From the NCBI RefSeq assembly GCF_029537235.1, contig NZ_CP120638.1:2466001-2530000 (forward strand): a DNA stretch of 64,000 bases, read 5' to 3'. The stretch is from Rhizobium sp. 32-5/1. Its GTDB lineage: Bacteria > Pseudomonadota > Alphaproteobacteria > Rhizobiales > Rhizobiaceae. Under the pieces are notes generated by a model. It was not told the origin of the DNA, ran no database searches, and saw only the letters and a program-made list of their open reading frames with translations. Positions 40,991 to 49,067 of this stretch are shown here, in pieces (the stretch's first letter is position 1; the number at the start of each line of letters is the position of its first letter). A program made the translations under genes and the position numbers.

Positions 40991-41599
40991 ATGGATCTCT
41001 CGATTTTTCTGACCGGGCTGACGATGGGGCTAAGCCTTATCCTGGCGATCGGCGCGCAGAATGCCTTTGTGCTGCGTCAGGGGCTGCGGAATGAATATGT
41101 GTTTGCCGTCTGCCTCACCTGTGCGCTGTCCGATGCGATCCTAATCGTCATCGGGGTGAGCAGCTTTCAGACGGTCTCGGCCCTTTTGCCCTGGCTCGAT
41201 CCCGTCATGCGTTACGGTGGGGCGGCCTTCCTCCTCTGGTACGGCGGCAAGAGCCTTGTGTCGGCGCTGCGCTCATCGAACGCGCTTGATGTCGGGGATG
41301 GCAAGGCATCCAGCTTCGGCAGGACGATCCTCACCTGTCTGGCGCTGACCTGGCTCAATCCGCATGTCTATCTCGATACGGTGGTGCTGCTTGGCACGGT
41401 CTCGACGCGGTTTCCTGGTCGGCAGGTGTCTTTTGCCGGTGGCGCGGTTCTCGGCTCGTTTCTGTTCTTCTTTTCGCTTGGCTATGGCGCGATCCGGCTG
41501 AGGCCGATATTCTCCCGGCCTGCGGCGTGGCGCATCCTGGAAGGGGTGATCGCGGCGGTCATGGGGCTTATTGCATTCAAGCTTGTCAGCGGCCTGTAA
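40991..41599 (+). CDS. LysE/ArgO-family basic amino acid exporter
   Basis: 202 residues with about six hydrophobic segments. GLSLILAIGAQNAFVLRQGL is the ArgO/LysE signature with GAQNAF, and LNPHVYLDTVVLLG is the conserved NPH motif. It should export lysine or arginine. The start is the ATG at 40991. The divergent ArgP-type regulator makes the assignment to basic amino acids fairly secure, as in lysE-lysG. Confidence 0.9.
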   Translation: MDLSIFLTGLTMGLSLILAIGAQNAFVLRQGLRNEYVFAVCLTCALSDAILIVIGVSSFQTVSALLPWLDPVMRYGGAAFLLWYGGKSLVSALRSSNALDVGDGKASSFGRTILTCLALTWLNPHVYLDTVVLLGTVSTRFPGRQVSFAGGAVLGSFLFFFSLGYGAIRLRPIFSRPAAWRILEGVIAAVMGLIAFKLVSGL

Positions 41600-41633
41600 G
41601 GCGGGCGGGCGCGCATATTCGGAGGGCAGACTA

Positions 41634-42268
41634 TTGGACGCGGATTTTCATCAGTTGCTGATCGTGTGGATGGCCTATGTCATTGCGGCGGGCAGTCCCG
41701 GCCCAGCAATATGCGGATCATGGGCGTTGCCATGAACCAGGGCCGCAGGGCAGCGCTTTTCCTCGCCTGCGGCGTGATCAGCGGCTCGATCTTCTGGGGC
41801 ATGATGGCGGCAACCGGCGTTTCGGCTATCCTCACCCGCTATGCCGAGGCGCTGTTCGTGCTGAAGATCCTCGGCGGCTTCTATCTGCTTTATCTCGCCT
41901 ACAAGGCCGGGAAATCGGCGCTCAAGCGCGACGAGCATATGGCCGGCGAGATGATCGGGCGGCAAGGGCAATCGGGTGTGGCGCTCTACAAGCGTGGCCT
42001 TTTGATGCACCTGACCAATCCGAAATCGATCCTCGGATGGATCGCGCTGATGACGCTCGGGCTCGGGCCGCAGGCTTCGGCGGCGACGGTCGCGACGATC
42101 CTTGCCGGTTGCGCGGTTTTGAGCGTGATGATCTTCTTCGGCTACGCGCTTTTGTTTTCGACCGCGCCGATGGTGCGCCTCTACCGGCGGGCGCGGCGGG
42201 GGATCGAGGGGACGCTGGCGCTGTTCTTCGGCGCGGCCGGCCTGAAATTGCTCTTTACCCGCACCTGA
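41634..42268 (+). CDS. LysE-family translocator, RhtB subgroup (frameshifted as read)
   Basis: About 211 residues when joined, starting at TTG 41634 behind GGAGGG. The N terminus DFHQLLIVWMAYVIAAGSPGP carries the PGP motif; the frame breaks at 41702-41704 (CCC should be CCCC) and continues SNMRIMGVAMNQGRRAALF. The second half has LTNPKSILGWIALMTLG. This is a different LysE subgroup from the neighbour just upstream, with 34 bases between them, so the two are co-transcribed. Substrate unknown. Confidence 0.8.
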
Positions 42269-42281
42269 AAGCCTGTTGCGC

Positions 42282-43172
42282 ATGTCTCTTTTTCACGGAC
42301 TTTCCGCCTTTCCCATCACGCCTGCAGACCCGTCCGGCCGCGTCGATACCGATGCGCTCGCGCAGTTTGTGGGGCGGGTCCAGACGGCTGGCGCCGATTC
42401 GATCGGGCTTCTGGGCAGCACCGGCGCCTACGCGTTCCTGACAAGGGACGAAAGGCGCAGGGCCGTTGAAGCGGCGATTGCCGGCGTTGGCGGGAAAATT
42501 CCTGTCATCGTCGGTGTCGGCGCGCTGCGCACCGACGAGGCCGTTGCTCTGGCGCGGGATGCGAAGGCGGCCGGTGCCGATGGGCTGCTGCTGGCGCCGG
42601 TGTCCTACATGCCGCTGTTCGAGGACGAAGTCTACGCGCATTTTGCTGCGGTCGCCGAGGCCGGGCAATTGCCGCTGTGCATCTACAACAATCCCGGCAC
42701 GACGAAGTTTCTCTTCAGCACGGCGTTGATCGCGCGGCTGGCACAACTCCCCAATATCCGCGCCATCAAGATGCCGCTGCCTTCGCATGGCGATTTCGCC
42801 GCGGAAATCGCTGATATGCGCGCGGTGACGCCGGCGGATTTTTCGATCGGGTACAGCGGCGACTGGGGTGCTGCCGCGGCTTTGCTGGCCGGCGCCGATG
42901 CCTGGTACAGCGTGATCGGCGGTCTGCTGCCCGTGCCGGCACTGGCCTTGACGCAGGCGGCGCAATCGGGAAACCGGGTGGAGGCGGAGCGTCTCGATCA
43001 GGCCTTTCAGCCGCTCTGGGCCCTGTTTAGGGAGCATGGCAGCTTCCGGGTGATGTATGCGATTGCTGCGATCCTGGGTCTTGGGGATTACGCGCCGCCG
43101 CGACCTGTTATGCCGGTGCCGGACGAGGCGTTCGACAAAGTGAGAGCGGCTCTGAGTGGTCTCTCGGCCTAA
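42282..43172 (+). CDS. Dihydrodipicolinate synthase (DapA)-family aldolase
   Basis: 296 residues. The TIM-barrel aldolase motifs are present: GSTGAYAFLTRDER (substrate loop), Tyr135 in YNNPGTT and the Schiff-base Lys163 in RAIKMP. The family includes true DapA and many sugar-acid aldolases; residues around Lys differ from housekeeping DapA, so a catabolic aldolase is as likely. It lies 13 bases after the second LysE gene in the same operon, which suggests a link to lysine or another amino acid. Confidence 0.8.
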   Translation: MSLFHGLSAFPITPADPSGRVDTDALAQFVGRVQTAGADSIGLLGSTGAYAFLTRDERRRAVEAAIAGVGGKIPVIVGVGALRTDEAVALARDAKAAGADGLLLAPVSYMPLFEDEVYAHFAAVAEAGQLPLCIYNNPGTTKFLFSTALIARLAQLPNIRAIKMPLPSHGDFAAEIADMRAVTPADFSIGYSGDWGAAAALLAGADAWYSVIGGLLPVPALALTQAAQSGNRVEAERLDQAFQPLWALFREHGSFRVMYAIAAILGLGDYAPPRPVMPVPDEAFDKVRAALSGLSA

Positions 43173-43193
43173 AACCTCGCCGTTGCATCGAGC

Positions 43194-43655
43194 TTACATC
43201 CGCTCGCCGGGCAATTGGCTGGCCTGCCTTATCCAGGCCGCCAGTTGGGCCTCGTCGAGGGCGACGTTTTCATGGATGTGGAAATAACGGGTTTCGCCCG
43301 CCTTGGATGCGACGGGGGGCGGCGGATCGAGCGATGCGCCGCGGAAGAAGGCCAGCTTCACGTATTTCGTAAAACAATGCAGCCCCAGGAACCAGCCGTC
43401 TCCCTCCCTGCCGTAAAGCGGCGAATTCCATTTCACCGCCTTTTGCACATTGGGCACGGTCTCCACGATCAGGACATCAAGACGGCGGCCGATCTCGCTT
43501 TTCCAATCCGGCATCGCGGCGATATAGGCCTGAACGGGGCCATCTCCGCTTCCCTTGGCGATCTGCGGATTTCCGCCGGAGAGCAGGACCGGCGCATCGG
43601 CCGCCGAAGCTTTTTCGGCGTTCTTCGTAGTTTTCGCGGGTACGGGCTTTGCCAT
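43194..43655 (-). CDS. DUF1801 domain protein
   Basis: 153 residues. An Ala/Lys-rich N terminus is followed by a DUF1801 (YdhG-like) domain: YIAAMPDWKSEIGRRLDVLI, PNVQKAVKWNSPLYGREGDGWFLGLHCFTKYVKLAFFRG. Proteins of this fold have no known activity. Converges with the aldolase gene. Confidence 0.82.
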   Translation of the reverse strand: MAKPVPAKTTKNAEKASAADAPVLLSGGNPQIAKGSGDGPVQAYIAAMPDWKSEIGRRLDVLIVETVPNVQKAVKWNSPLYGREGDGWFLGLHCFTKYVKLAFFRGASLDPPPPVASKAGETRYFHIHENVALDEAQLAAWIRQASQLPGERM

Positions 43656-43769
43656 GCGGTCACTCCGCGCTGAGATGGTGCTGTGCGAAGGGATAGCATC
43701 GTCTTCGCAAAGTGTCCAAAGGCGCAGATCCCTCAGGCAGGTCGCGATGCACCGCAGTTGCCTCCTGTC

Positions 43770-44428
43770 TCAATCGCGATCGGGGGCGCCGAGCGGGAAG
43801 AAGGCGCGATAGGGGCGGCCTTCATCGACGGTGCGGGCGACGGAGGGCCGGGCGAGCAGGCGGGCGCGGTAGGCGCGGAGATTGGGTAGCGTGTCCGGGA
43901 TCGGGTGGACCCAGTCGGCATAGAAGAGCGAGGGGCGGCGGCGCAATCGGCGAGCGTGAAGGTATCGCCGGCAGCCCATTCGGATTTTGCGAGAACCCCA
44001 TCCAGCCAGGCATAGGCATCGTCGAGCATGGCGCGGGCTTGCCCGACGCCGTAGGGATCGCGGTCGGCTTCCGGGCGGATGGCGTTGAAGACGACCTTCT
44101 GCATCGGCGTCATGATGTAATTGTCGAAGACGCGGTCCATCATCCGGGCCTGCAATGCTTCGATTGGATCGGCAGGCAACATGGGGACCGGGCCGGGATG
44201 GCGCAGCATCAGATATTCGATGATGGTCGTTGCCTCCATCACCGTCTCGCCACCGTCTTTGAGCACCGGGAAGCGCTTGACCGGCCAGAGCGACTGCCAC
44301 TCGGCAAGAATGTCGGCATGATCGGGGTCGAGCATCAAATAGTCGAAATCCGTGCCGTTTTCGTAGAGCGCGATCAGCACCTTCTGGCAGTAGGACGAAA
44401 ACGGATGGGCGAAAAGTTGCGGTGTCAT
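43770..44428 (-). CDS. Glutathione S-transferase (frameshifted as read)
   Basis: About 219 residues when joined. The thioredoxin-like N-terminal domain begins MTPQLFAHPFSSYCQKVLIALYENG and carries FPVLKDGGETVMEATTIIEYL (the cis-Pro and Glu-Ala/Ser glutathione site). The helical C-terminal domain has GDTFTLADCAAAPSLFYADW, where the break occurs: the C run at 43932-43935 has lost one base. A conjugating or reducing detoxification enzyme is expected. It is divergent from an HxlR regulator gene that probably controls it. Confidence 0.83.
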
Positions 44429-44456
44429 TCTGTTTCCTCCAAAACTGATTGCGAAC

Positions 44457-44504
44457 TGCAATTGGTTGTTTTGTAGTCTGACCGATCCTATATTGCAACT
44501 GGTT
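44457..44504. promoter_or_regulatory. Candidate HxlR operator: direct repeat TGCAAYTGGTT
   Basis: TGCAATTGGTT (44457-44467) and TGCAACTGGTT (44494-44504) agree in 10 of 11 bases and lie 37 bases apart between the divergent GST and HxlR genes. They are the only repeated word in this 92-bp region. Confidence 0.45.
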
Positions 44505-44520
44505 TCAATCGAGGATGCAA

Positions 44521-45030
44521 ATGGACGCTTCGCACCGGTCGGGTTGCCCGATCAACCTGACGCTGGAAATGCTCGGCGACCGCTGGAGCCTGATCATCAT
44601 CCGCGACCTGATGTTTGGCAACCGCCGGCATTTTCGCGAGCTTCTCGGCGGATCGGAAGAGAGGATCGCCTCCAATATCCTGGCCGACCGGCTGAAGCGG
44701 CTCACCGAATCGGGGCTGATCTCGCGGCGCGACGACCCGAGCCACAAACAAAAGGGCATCTACAGCCTGACCGAACCGGCCATCCAGCTGGTGCCGCTTT
44801 TGGCGCAGATGGGCGCCTGGGGACGACGGCATGCGCCGGCCTCGGAGGAGCTGTCGATCCGCGCCGAAATTCTGGAAGAGGGTGGCCCGGCGATGTGGGA
44901 GGCGTTCATGGTGGAGTTGCGGGCCTTGCATCTGGGGCAGCCCGCGCCGGAGCGCTCGGTGTTTTCCGAGTTGCAGGCGGCGTATCTGGCGGTGGTTGCG
45001 CGCAAATCAGGGGCGCTGCGCTCCGCATAG
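44521..45030 (+). CDS. HxlR-family winged-helix transcriptional regulator
   Basis: 169 residues. The HxlR signature is clear: LEMLGDRWSLIIIRDLMFGNRRHFRELL, then ISSNILADRLKRL-like (IASNILADRLKRLTESGLISRR). These are MarR-like dimeric regulators, often of detoxification genes. The start at 44521 has GAGG seven bases upstream; a second ATG lies six bases earlier. Divergent from the glutathione S-transferase gene. Confidence 0.9.
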   Translation: MDASHRSGCPINLTLEMLGDRWSLIIIRDLMFGNRRHFRELLGGSEERIASNILADRLKRLTESGLISRRDDPSHKQKGIYSLTEPAIQLVPLLAQMGAWGRRHAPASEELSIRAEILEEGGPAMWEAFMVELRALHLGQPAPERSVFSELQAAYLAVVARKSGALRSA

Positions 45031-45052
45031 GCTCTCCTCTCCTTGGCGACGA

Positions 45053-45373
45053 TCAGCCGAGATCAGCCTGCAGCCGGTCGAGGATTCCGACGGCATGGGC
45101 GGCATAGGGGCCGATCCAGCGGTCATGGATATGCTTGATCGGCAATGCGTTGAGATGGTTCCAGCGCTCGCGGCCCTCGCGCTTGGCGATAATCAAGTCG
45201 GCCTCCTCCAGAACCTTCAGATGTTGCATCACCGTGCAGCGATCGAGATCGGGGAAAGCGAGACAGAGCATGCCGGTCGTCTGCGGCCGGTCCTTCAGCA
45301 AATCCAGCAACTGGCGCCGTGTCCGTGAGGACAAGGCCTTGAAAATATTGTCGTTATCATCAGCAATTGACAT
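45053..45373 (-). CDS. ArsR-family winged-helix repressor
   Basis: 106 residues. It opens DNIFKALSSRTRRQLLDLLKDRP and contains the recognition helix CTVMQHLKVLEEADLIIAKREGRERWNHLN. There is no ELCVC-type metal site, so it is a non-metal ArsR of the type paired with SRPBCC genes. It is divergent from such a gene 47 bases away and converges on the HxlR gene. Confidence 0.9.
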   Translation of the reverse strand: MSIADDNDNIFKALSSRTRRQLLDLLKDRPQTTGMLCLAFPDLDRCTVMQHLKVLEEADLIIAKREGRERWNHLNALPIKHIHDRWIGPYAAHAVGILDRLQADLG

Positions 45374-45391
45374 GTTGTATTTTTATAACAT
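45372..45391. promoter_or_regulatory. Candidate ArsR operator overlapping its start codon
   Basis: ATGTTGTA and TATAACAT form an imperfect inverted repeat (one mismatch) around four bases between the divergent arsR and SRPBCC genes. It covers the arsR initiation codon, so binding could shut off both genes. Confidence 0.45.
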
Positions 45392-45420
45392 AATGAGCTC
45401 TTTTACAAGGAGGAAATGTC

Positions 45421-45876
45421 ATGGATCTCAAGTTCAGGGTGGCTGGCCGTATTGCCCGGCCGGTGTCGGCAGTTTTCGAGGAGGTGGTCGATCCGCAGCA
45501 ATTGTCGCGTTATTTCACGACGGGTGGCGCGAAAGGACGGATGGAAACGGGCGCGACGGTCCTGTGGGATTTCCACGATTTTCCCGGCGCCTTTCCTGTC
45601 AAGATCGTCGAAGTCGTCAAGGATAGCCGCATCGTTCTCAAATGGGCCGCGAACGAGCCGGGTGCGGCGGAGCCCTATGATACGACCGTGACGATGGCTT
45701 TCGAGGCGCTGGACGACGGTCGGACGCTCGTCACCATCGCGGAAGAAGGCTGGCGCGAAACGCCGGCCGGGCTCAAGGCGTCCTATGGCAATTGCGAGGG
45801 CTGGATGCAGGCGCTCTGCGCCATGAAGGCATGGCTGGAGCATGGCATCAACTTGCGCGAGGGCATGTTCAAGTAG
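45421..45876 (+). CDS. SRPBCC (AHSA1-like) domain protein
   Basis: 151 residues. The START/Bet v1-like fold of the AHA1 group is indicated by AGRIARPVSAVFEEVVDPQQLSRYF, VLWDFHDFPGAFPVKIVEVV and GNCEGWMQALCAMKAWLEHG. These small proteins bind hydrophobic ligands and are commonly paired with an ArsR repressor, as here. The ribosome binding site AGGAGG is strong. Confidence 0.88.
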   Translation: MDLKFRVAGRIARPVSAVFEEVVDPQQLSRYFTTGGAKGRMETGATVLWDFHDFPGAFPVKIVEVVKDSRIVLKWAANEPGAAEPYDTTVTMAFEALDDGRTLVTIAEEGWRETPAGLKASYGNCEGWMQALCAMKAWLEHGINLREGMFK

Positions 45877-45924
45877 GCACGGTACGGGCTGCAGACCGGG
45901 TGCCTGCGGCCCGCGATGCCGCGG

Positions 45925-46827
45925 TCAGTAACGCTCCGGCACGTACATTTCATCCGGCACCGGAGCGCGGATGTAGTCGTCGTGGCGGATGCGATCGGGG
46001 AGTTCGATTTCGGGCTTGGGAACGTCCTCATAGGGGATCTGGGCCAAGAGATGGGCGATGCAGTTGAGCCGCGCCTTCTTCTTGTCGACGGCCTGGACCA
46101 CCCACCACGGCGCGTCCTGCGAATGGGTTTTGGCCAGCATCTCTTCCTTGGCCTTGGTGTATTCCTCCCAGTGGATGCGGCTTTCCATGTCCATGGGTGA
46201 GAGCTTCCACTGCTTCAAGGGATCATGGATGCGCATCTTGAAGCGGAATTCCTGCTCCTCGTCGGTGATCGAGAACCAGTATTTGATCAGGATGATGCCC
46301 GAGCGAACCAGCATGCGCTCGAATTCCGGCACGGTGCGGAAGAATTCGTCGAGCTCTTCCGGCGTGCAGAAGCCCATGACGCGCTCGACGCCGGCGCGGT
46401 TGTACCAGCTACGATCGAACAAAACCATTTCGCCCGCCGTCGGCAGATGCGGCACGTAGCGCTGGAAATACCACTGGCTTTTCTCGCGCTCGGTTGGGGC
46501 GGGCAGGGCGACCACGCGGCAGACGCGCGGATTGAGCCGCTGGGTGACGCGCTTGATGGCGCCGCCCTTGCCGGCGGAATCGCGACCTTCGAACAGCACA
46601 ACGACCTTGAGCTTCTTGTGCTGGACCCAATCCTGCAGGCGCACCAGTTCGTGCTGGAGGCGGAAGAGCTCGCGGAAATAGAGCTTGCGGTCGATTGTCG
46701 GCTCGGCTTCTTCCGACATGCCCTCGGCAACCAGCTCGTCGAGCCGGTCCTCTTCCATCTGCATTTCCAGCTCCTCGTCGAAGCTGTCGGCAATTTCCGC
46801 CTTGATGCGGCTAAGCTGGTCCATCAT
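45925..46827 (-). CDS. ppk2: Polyphosphate kinase 2
   Basis: 300 residues, complete. Walker A FEGRDSAGKGG (79-89), Walker B with lid FDRSWYNRAGVE (137-148), and the typical C-terminal WWVVQAVDKKKARLNCIAHLL are present. PPK2 transfers phosphate between polyphosphate and nucleotides, mostly making GTP or ATP from polyP. The N-terminal acidic extension (about 45 residues) is longer than in short class members. It lies 43 bases behind a PHO box. Starts at 46827 or 46824 cannot be told apart. Confidence 0.94.
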   Translation of the reverse strand: MMDQLSRIKAEIADSFDEELEMQMEEDRLDELVAEGMSEEAEPTIDRKLYFRELFRLQHELVRLQDWVQHKKLKVVVLFEGRDSAGKGGAIKRVTQRLNPRVCRVVALPAPTEREKSQWYFQRYVPHLPTAGEMVLFDRSWYNRAGVERVMGFCTPEELDEFFRTVPEFERMLVRSGIILIKYWFSITDEEQEFRFKMRIHDPLKQWKLSPMDMESRIHWEEYTKAKEEMLAKTHSQDAPWWVVQAVDKKKARLNCIAHLLAQIPYEDVPKPEIELPDRIRHDDYIRAPVPDEMYVPERY

Positions 46828-46869
46828 GGGTCGTTTTCCTGTTTGTCGGGAGGGACAGGAGCAGGATTT

Positions 46870-46888
46870 GATGACGGGGATATGACAG
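46870..46888 (-). promoter_or_regulatory. PHO box upstream of ppk2
   Basis: On the minus strand CTGTCATATCCCCGTCATC shows two 7-bp direct repeats, CTGTCAT and CCGTCAT, with a 4-base gap, close to the PhoB consensus CTGTCAT-N4-CTGTCAT. Position 43 bases before the start codon fits activation by PhoB under phosphate limitation, sensible for a polyphosphate enzyme. Confidence 0.7.
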
Positions 46889-47019
46889 TTTTATGCGGCA
46901 GTCGCGAAATCAGGGTGAATCGCGGGGCGCTTCGCTGCGCCGCGTTTGCAATGGCAGCGAAAAGGCCCGCCGTTTCCGGCAGGCCCCACAAATTTGGAGT
47001 CTGGTCCAGGCTCAGTGCC

Positions 47020-47423
47020 TCAGGCGGCGGCGAGGGCTTTTTCGATGTCCTGGATCGAATGACCGGTCAGGTCCTTGTCCAGTTCGCCGACGAGAACCTC
47101 GGACAGGGACTTGTGGTAGCTCTTGCGCATCTCGCCGAGCGTGCGGGGGCTGCGATGATGACGAGGCTCTTGATCTTGCCAGCGAGCACGTGGCTGTTCA
47201 GCATATTGGCGACGCCGTTGCCGAAACCGTCTTCTTCCTGCTGGCTGTCGTCAGGATTGGCGGCGCTCGAGTGATGGCGGCCGCCGGAAGAAATCTTCGA
47301 GCTGTCGATGTCTTCATCCGGCATCGCCCGCAGCTTGACGTTCTGGGCATCGCCCTCGTTCTGGAACAGGCTCAGCTTCTCGCCATCGGCAACGGCAATC
47401 ACGGTATTCTGGGGAAGGTGCAT
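47020..47423 (-). CDS. Host attachment protein family (protein required for attachment to host cells) (frameshifted as read)
   Basis: About 134 residues when joined. It opens MHLPQNTVIAVADGEKLSLFQNEG and continues DSQQEEDGFGNGVANMLNSHVLAGKIKSLVIIAAPRTLGEMRKSYHK. This is the family described in Agrobacterium as needed for host attachment; the biochemical role is unknown. The frame breaks at the run 47145-47149, where one more C in the sense strand gives APRTLGEMRKSYHKSLSEVL and a stop at 47020. A relic of ppk2 with its PHO box lies upstream and might drive it. Confidence 0.78.
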
Positions 47424-47500
47424 TTGAAATCTCCATGCTGTGCAAGGCTGAGGCTGCCATTGGGGCGGCCACGGCTTGCTTCAGGGCTACAGGAACGTCG

Positions 47501-47668
47501 TTAGGCGGGGATCGTTCCATGGAGGTGGTGGTTTTGGATGGGCGTGATTGGCTTCTGTTGTGCACTTTCGGCCAACTCTGCCTTGATGCGGCTGAGCCGG
47601 TTGATCGTCGGGTTACGTTCTCGTTACTCGCGGCGACATGAGCAGGTTTGATGACAGGGGCGTGACAG
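47501..47668 (-). pseudogene. Remnant of a duplicated ppk2 5' end with its PHO box
   Basis: From 47668 downward the sequence repeats the ppk2 upstream region: PHO box, CATCAAACCTGCTC, and then codons INRLSRIKAELAES against MDQLSRIKAEIADS in ppk2. The distance from PHO box to the Ser codon is 75 bases here and 76 at ppk2. The ATGATG start has become ACGATC, and the frame runs on only to a TAA at 47501. It is a decayed partial copy. Confidence 0.7.
47650..47668 (-). promoter_or_regulatory. PHO box in the ppk2-like remnant
   Basis: On the minus strand CTGTCACGCCCCTGTCATC contains CTGTCAC and CTGTCAT with the normal 4-base gap. It may now place the host attachment gene, 227 bases downstream, under PhoB control. 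Confidence 0.6.
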
Positions 47669-47753
47669 ATGTCGTGTTGAGACTGTTTCCGGTCACCGTG
47701 CATGCCATCTCAATACCGCTTGTGGCAGCTTTGCGCCAACACCGGACATTGCG

Positions 47754-47810
47754 GCTGTCGCAAAAGTCAGGAAAACAAGTGTTGCTTTAATTTGGACTTT
47801 TGCGACAACC
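47754..47810. repeat. Small inverted-repeat element (13-bp perfect arms)
   Basis: TGTCGCAAAAGTC (47756-47768) and GACTTTTGCGACA (47795-47807) are perfect inverted repeats around 26 bases. With flanking GGC / ACC the ends read GGCTGTCGCAAAAGTC and GGTTGTCGCAAAAGTC, similar in style to IS6-family terminal repeats. It may be a solo-end relic or MITE-like unit. Confidence 0.5.
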
Positions 47811-47889
47811 CGTTTGAGTTCAGGCTGTCAGCATTCCTGTATCGAGCAAAGCATAGTAGCTCGACTGTCAATTACAAAAAGAGGGCACC

Positions 47890-48108
47890 ATGAGACCGAG
47901 CTTACGGGCGAAAGCTATTTCAGTCTGCGAGGACAAAATCGCGAAAAAGGGCGAAGGTGTCGGTCTGTCATTCTATGCGTTCTTTGCGAACAAGAACGAT
48001 GACCCCGACCTCCTTATGGAAGCTGCCGAGTGGTGGATCAAAACCAATGCGCTGGACCATTTCGAGAAAGCGGTCAAAATCCGTGAGATGATCAAATCCG
48101 GGAAATAG
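47890..48108 (+). CDS. Small DUF6500-like protein
   Basis: 72 residues. It begins MRPSLRAKAISVCEDKIAKKG and has GLSFYAFFANKNDDPDLLMEAAEWWI followed by DHFEKAVKIREMI. I recall this pattern from a family named DUF6500, but without a search the name is tentative. A good AGAGGG site precedes the ATG, and a strong hairpin follows the stop. Function unknown. Confidence 0.7.
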   Translation: MRPSLRAKAISVCEDKIAKKGEGVGLSFYAFFANKNDDPDLLMEAAEWWIKTNALDHFEKAVKIREMIKSGK

Positions 48109-48109
48109 G

Positions 48110-48141
48110 CAATGACCGCTTCGGGCCGACAGCGGTCATTG
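48110..48141 (+). terminator. Terminator-like hairpin after the DUF6500-like gene
   Basis: CAATGACCGCT and AGCGGTCATTG form an 11-bp perfect stem with a 10-base loop directly after the stop codon. The T-rich tail is short (GTATTT). Confidence 0.6.
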
Positions 48142-48200
48142 GTATTTGCGGTCGCATAGTACCCGAGCATGCAGAACTTCAGCCGACGAGCTTTGAGTAC

Positions 48201-49067
48201 CTACTGCGCGACCGAAACCTTCTCACGAACCTGCCTGACAGCATTGAAGACCTCTCCAGGCATGGCGAACCCTGGAGCGCCATAGAGTAAACGGAGCTCT
48301 TCCCTATGACGGTCGGGGTCGAGCAGGACCTCCGCCAAATGATCGAAGCGTCGCAGTTCCTCGGTGCTGATCTCCTCGTCTGGGGATGGCATCGCGCCCC
48401 AGTCGTCCCACGGCAGCATCTCGACCTTGTTCAGGCTGGCGAGGTCACGGATCATATTTGAGGCGATAAACCAGAAGCCGCCTTCATCGAAGATGCCAAA
48501 GCGATTGGGGTCGTCCTCGCCACGCCGGCAGAGTTGCCAGGCCTGAGCGGCCAGCAGGAACTCACCCGACGGCAAGTCGAGGGTGTCGAAGACCAGCCCC
48601 AGTTCTGCACGCTGAAAGTCATCGATCTGAAAATCGACCATCCGCCAGCGATCACCATTCCAGACCTCCACCACCCAGTGGTCGATCGCCTTGTCGGGAG
48701 CGAAATAACTGCCGAAACCGCACCGCGACCTGGCCGCACGGCCGTTCGCTCGCAAGGCCGACACCGCGAGTAGCGAGAAATGGCTGCAGACACCAACCGC
48801 GCGACCCGCAGCAGGACGTGGTGAATTGCCCCCCGCAAGGAGGCCGTCCAGCACGGCGTCCACCGATCTCCTTTGCGAGAGTTCACGGCGCTCCGGAGTC
48901 AGCTCTTCGCCATATCTCGACGCCCAGTGTTCGTGAAGCATTCTTCCCTGAATCCAGGCGGCTAGGTCGGCGATGTTCGTTGGAGCGCCTGCCAGCCCGA
49001 CCTTATTCTTCTTTGCCGTGGAATGCGGGCCCGGCTCTCGGAAGTAGTCCAGCGTAACCATGTCCAT
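48201..49067 (-). CDS. Transglutaminase-like cysteine peptidase-fold protein
   Basis: 288 residues from the ATG at 49067 with GGAGG six bases upstream. A transglutaminase-like triad is suggested by VGVCSHFSLLAVSALRA (Cys), AIDHWVVEVW (His) and MVDFQIDDFQ (Asp). The N-terminal part is helical (IADLAAWIQGRMLHEHW). No signal peptide, so probably cytosolic. Some members act as peptidases or amidases; this one has no assigned role. Confidence 0.72.
   Translation of the reverse strand: MDMVTLDYFREPGPHSTAKKNKVGLAGAPTNIADLAAWIQGRMLHEHWASRYGEELTPERRELSQRRSVDAVLDGLLAGGNSPRPAAGRAVGVCSHFSLLAVSALRANGRAARSRCGFGSYFAPDKAIDHWVVEVWNGDRWRMVDFQIDDFQRAELGLVFDTLDLPSGEFLLAAQAWQLCRRGEDDPNRFGIFDEGGFWFIASNMIRDLASLNKVEMLPWDDWGAMPSPDEEISTEELRRFDHLAEVLLDPDRHREELRLLYGAPGFAMPGEVFNAVRQVREKVSVAQ

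Larger units (their letters stand above)
47424..47889. other. 466-bp intergenic region
   Basis: Between the host attachment gene and the DUF6500 gene. It contains the ppk2 remnant, its PHO box and the inverted-repeat element listed separately; no intact gene is seen. Confidence 0.6.
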
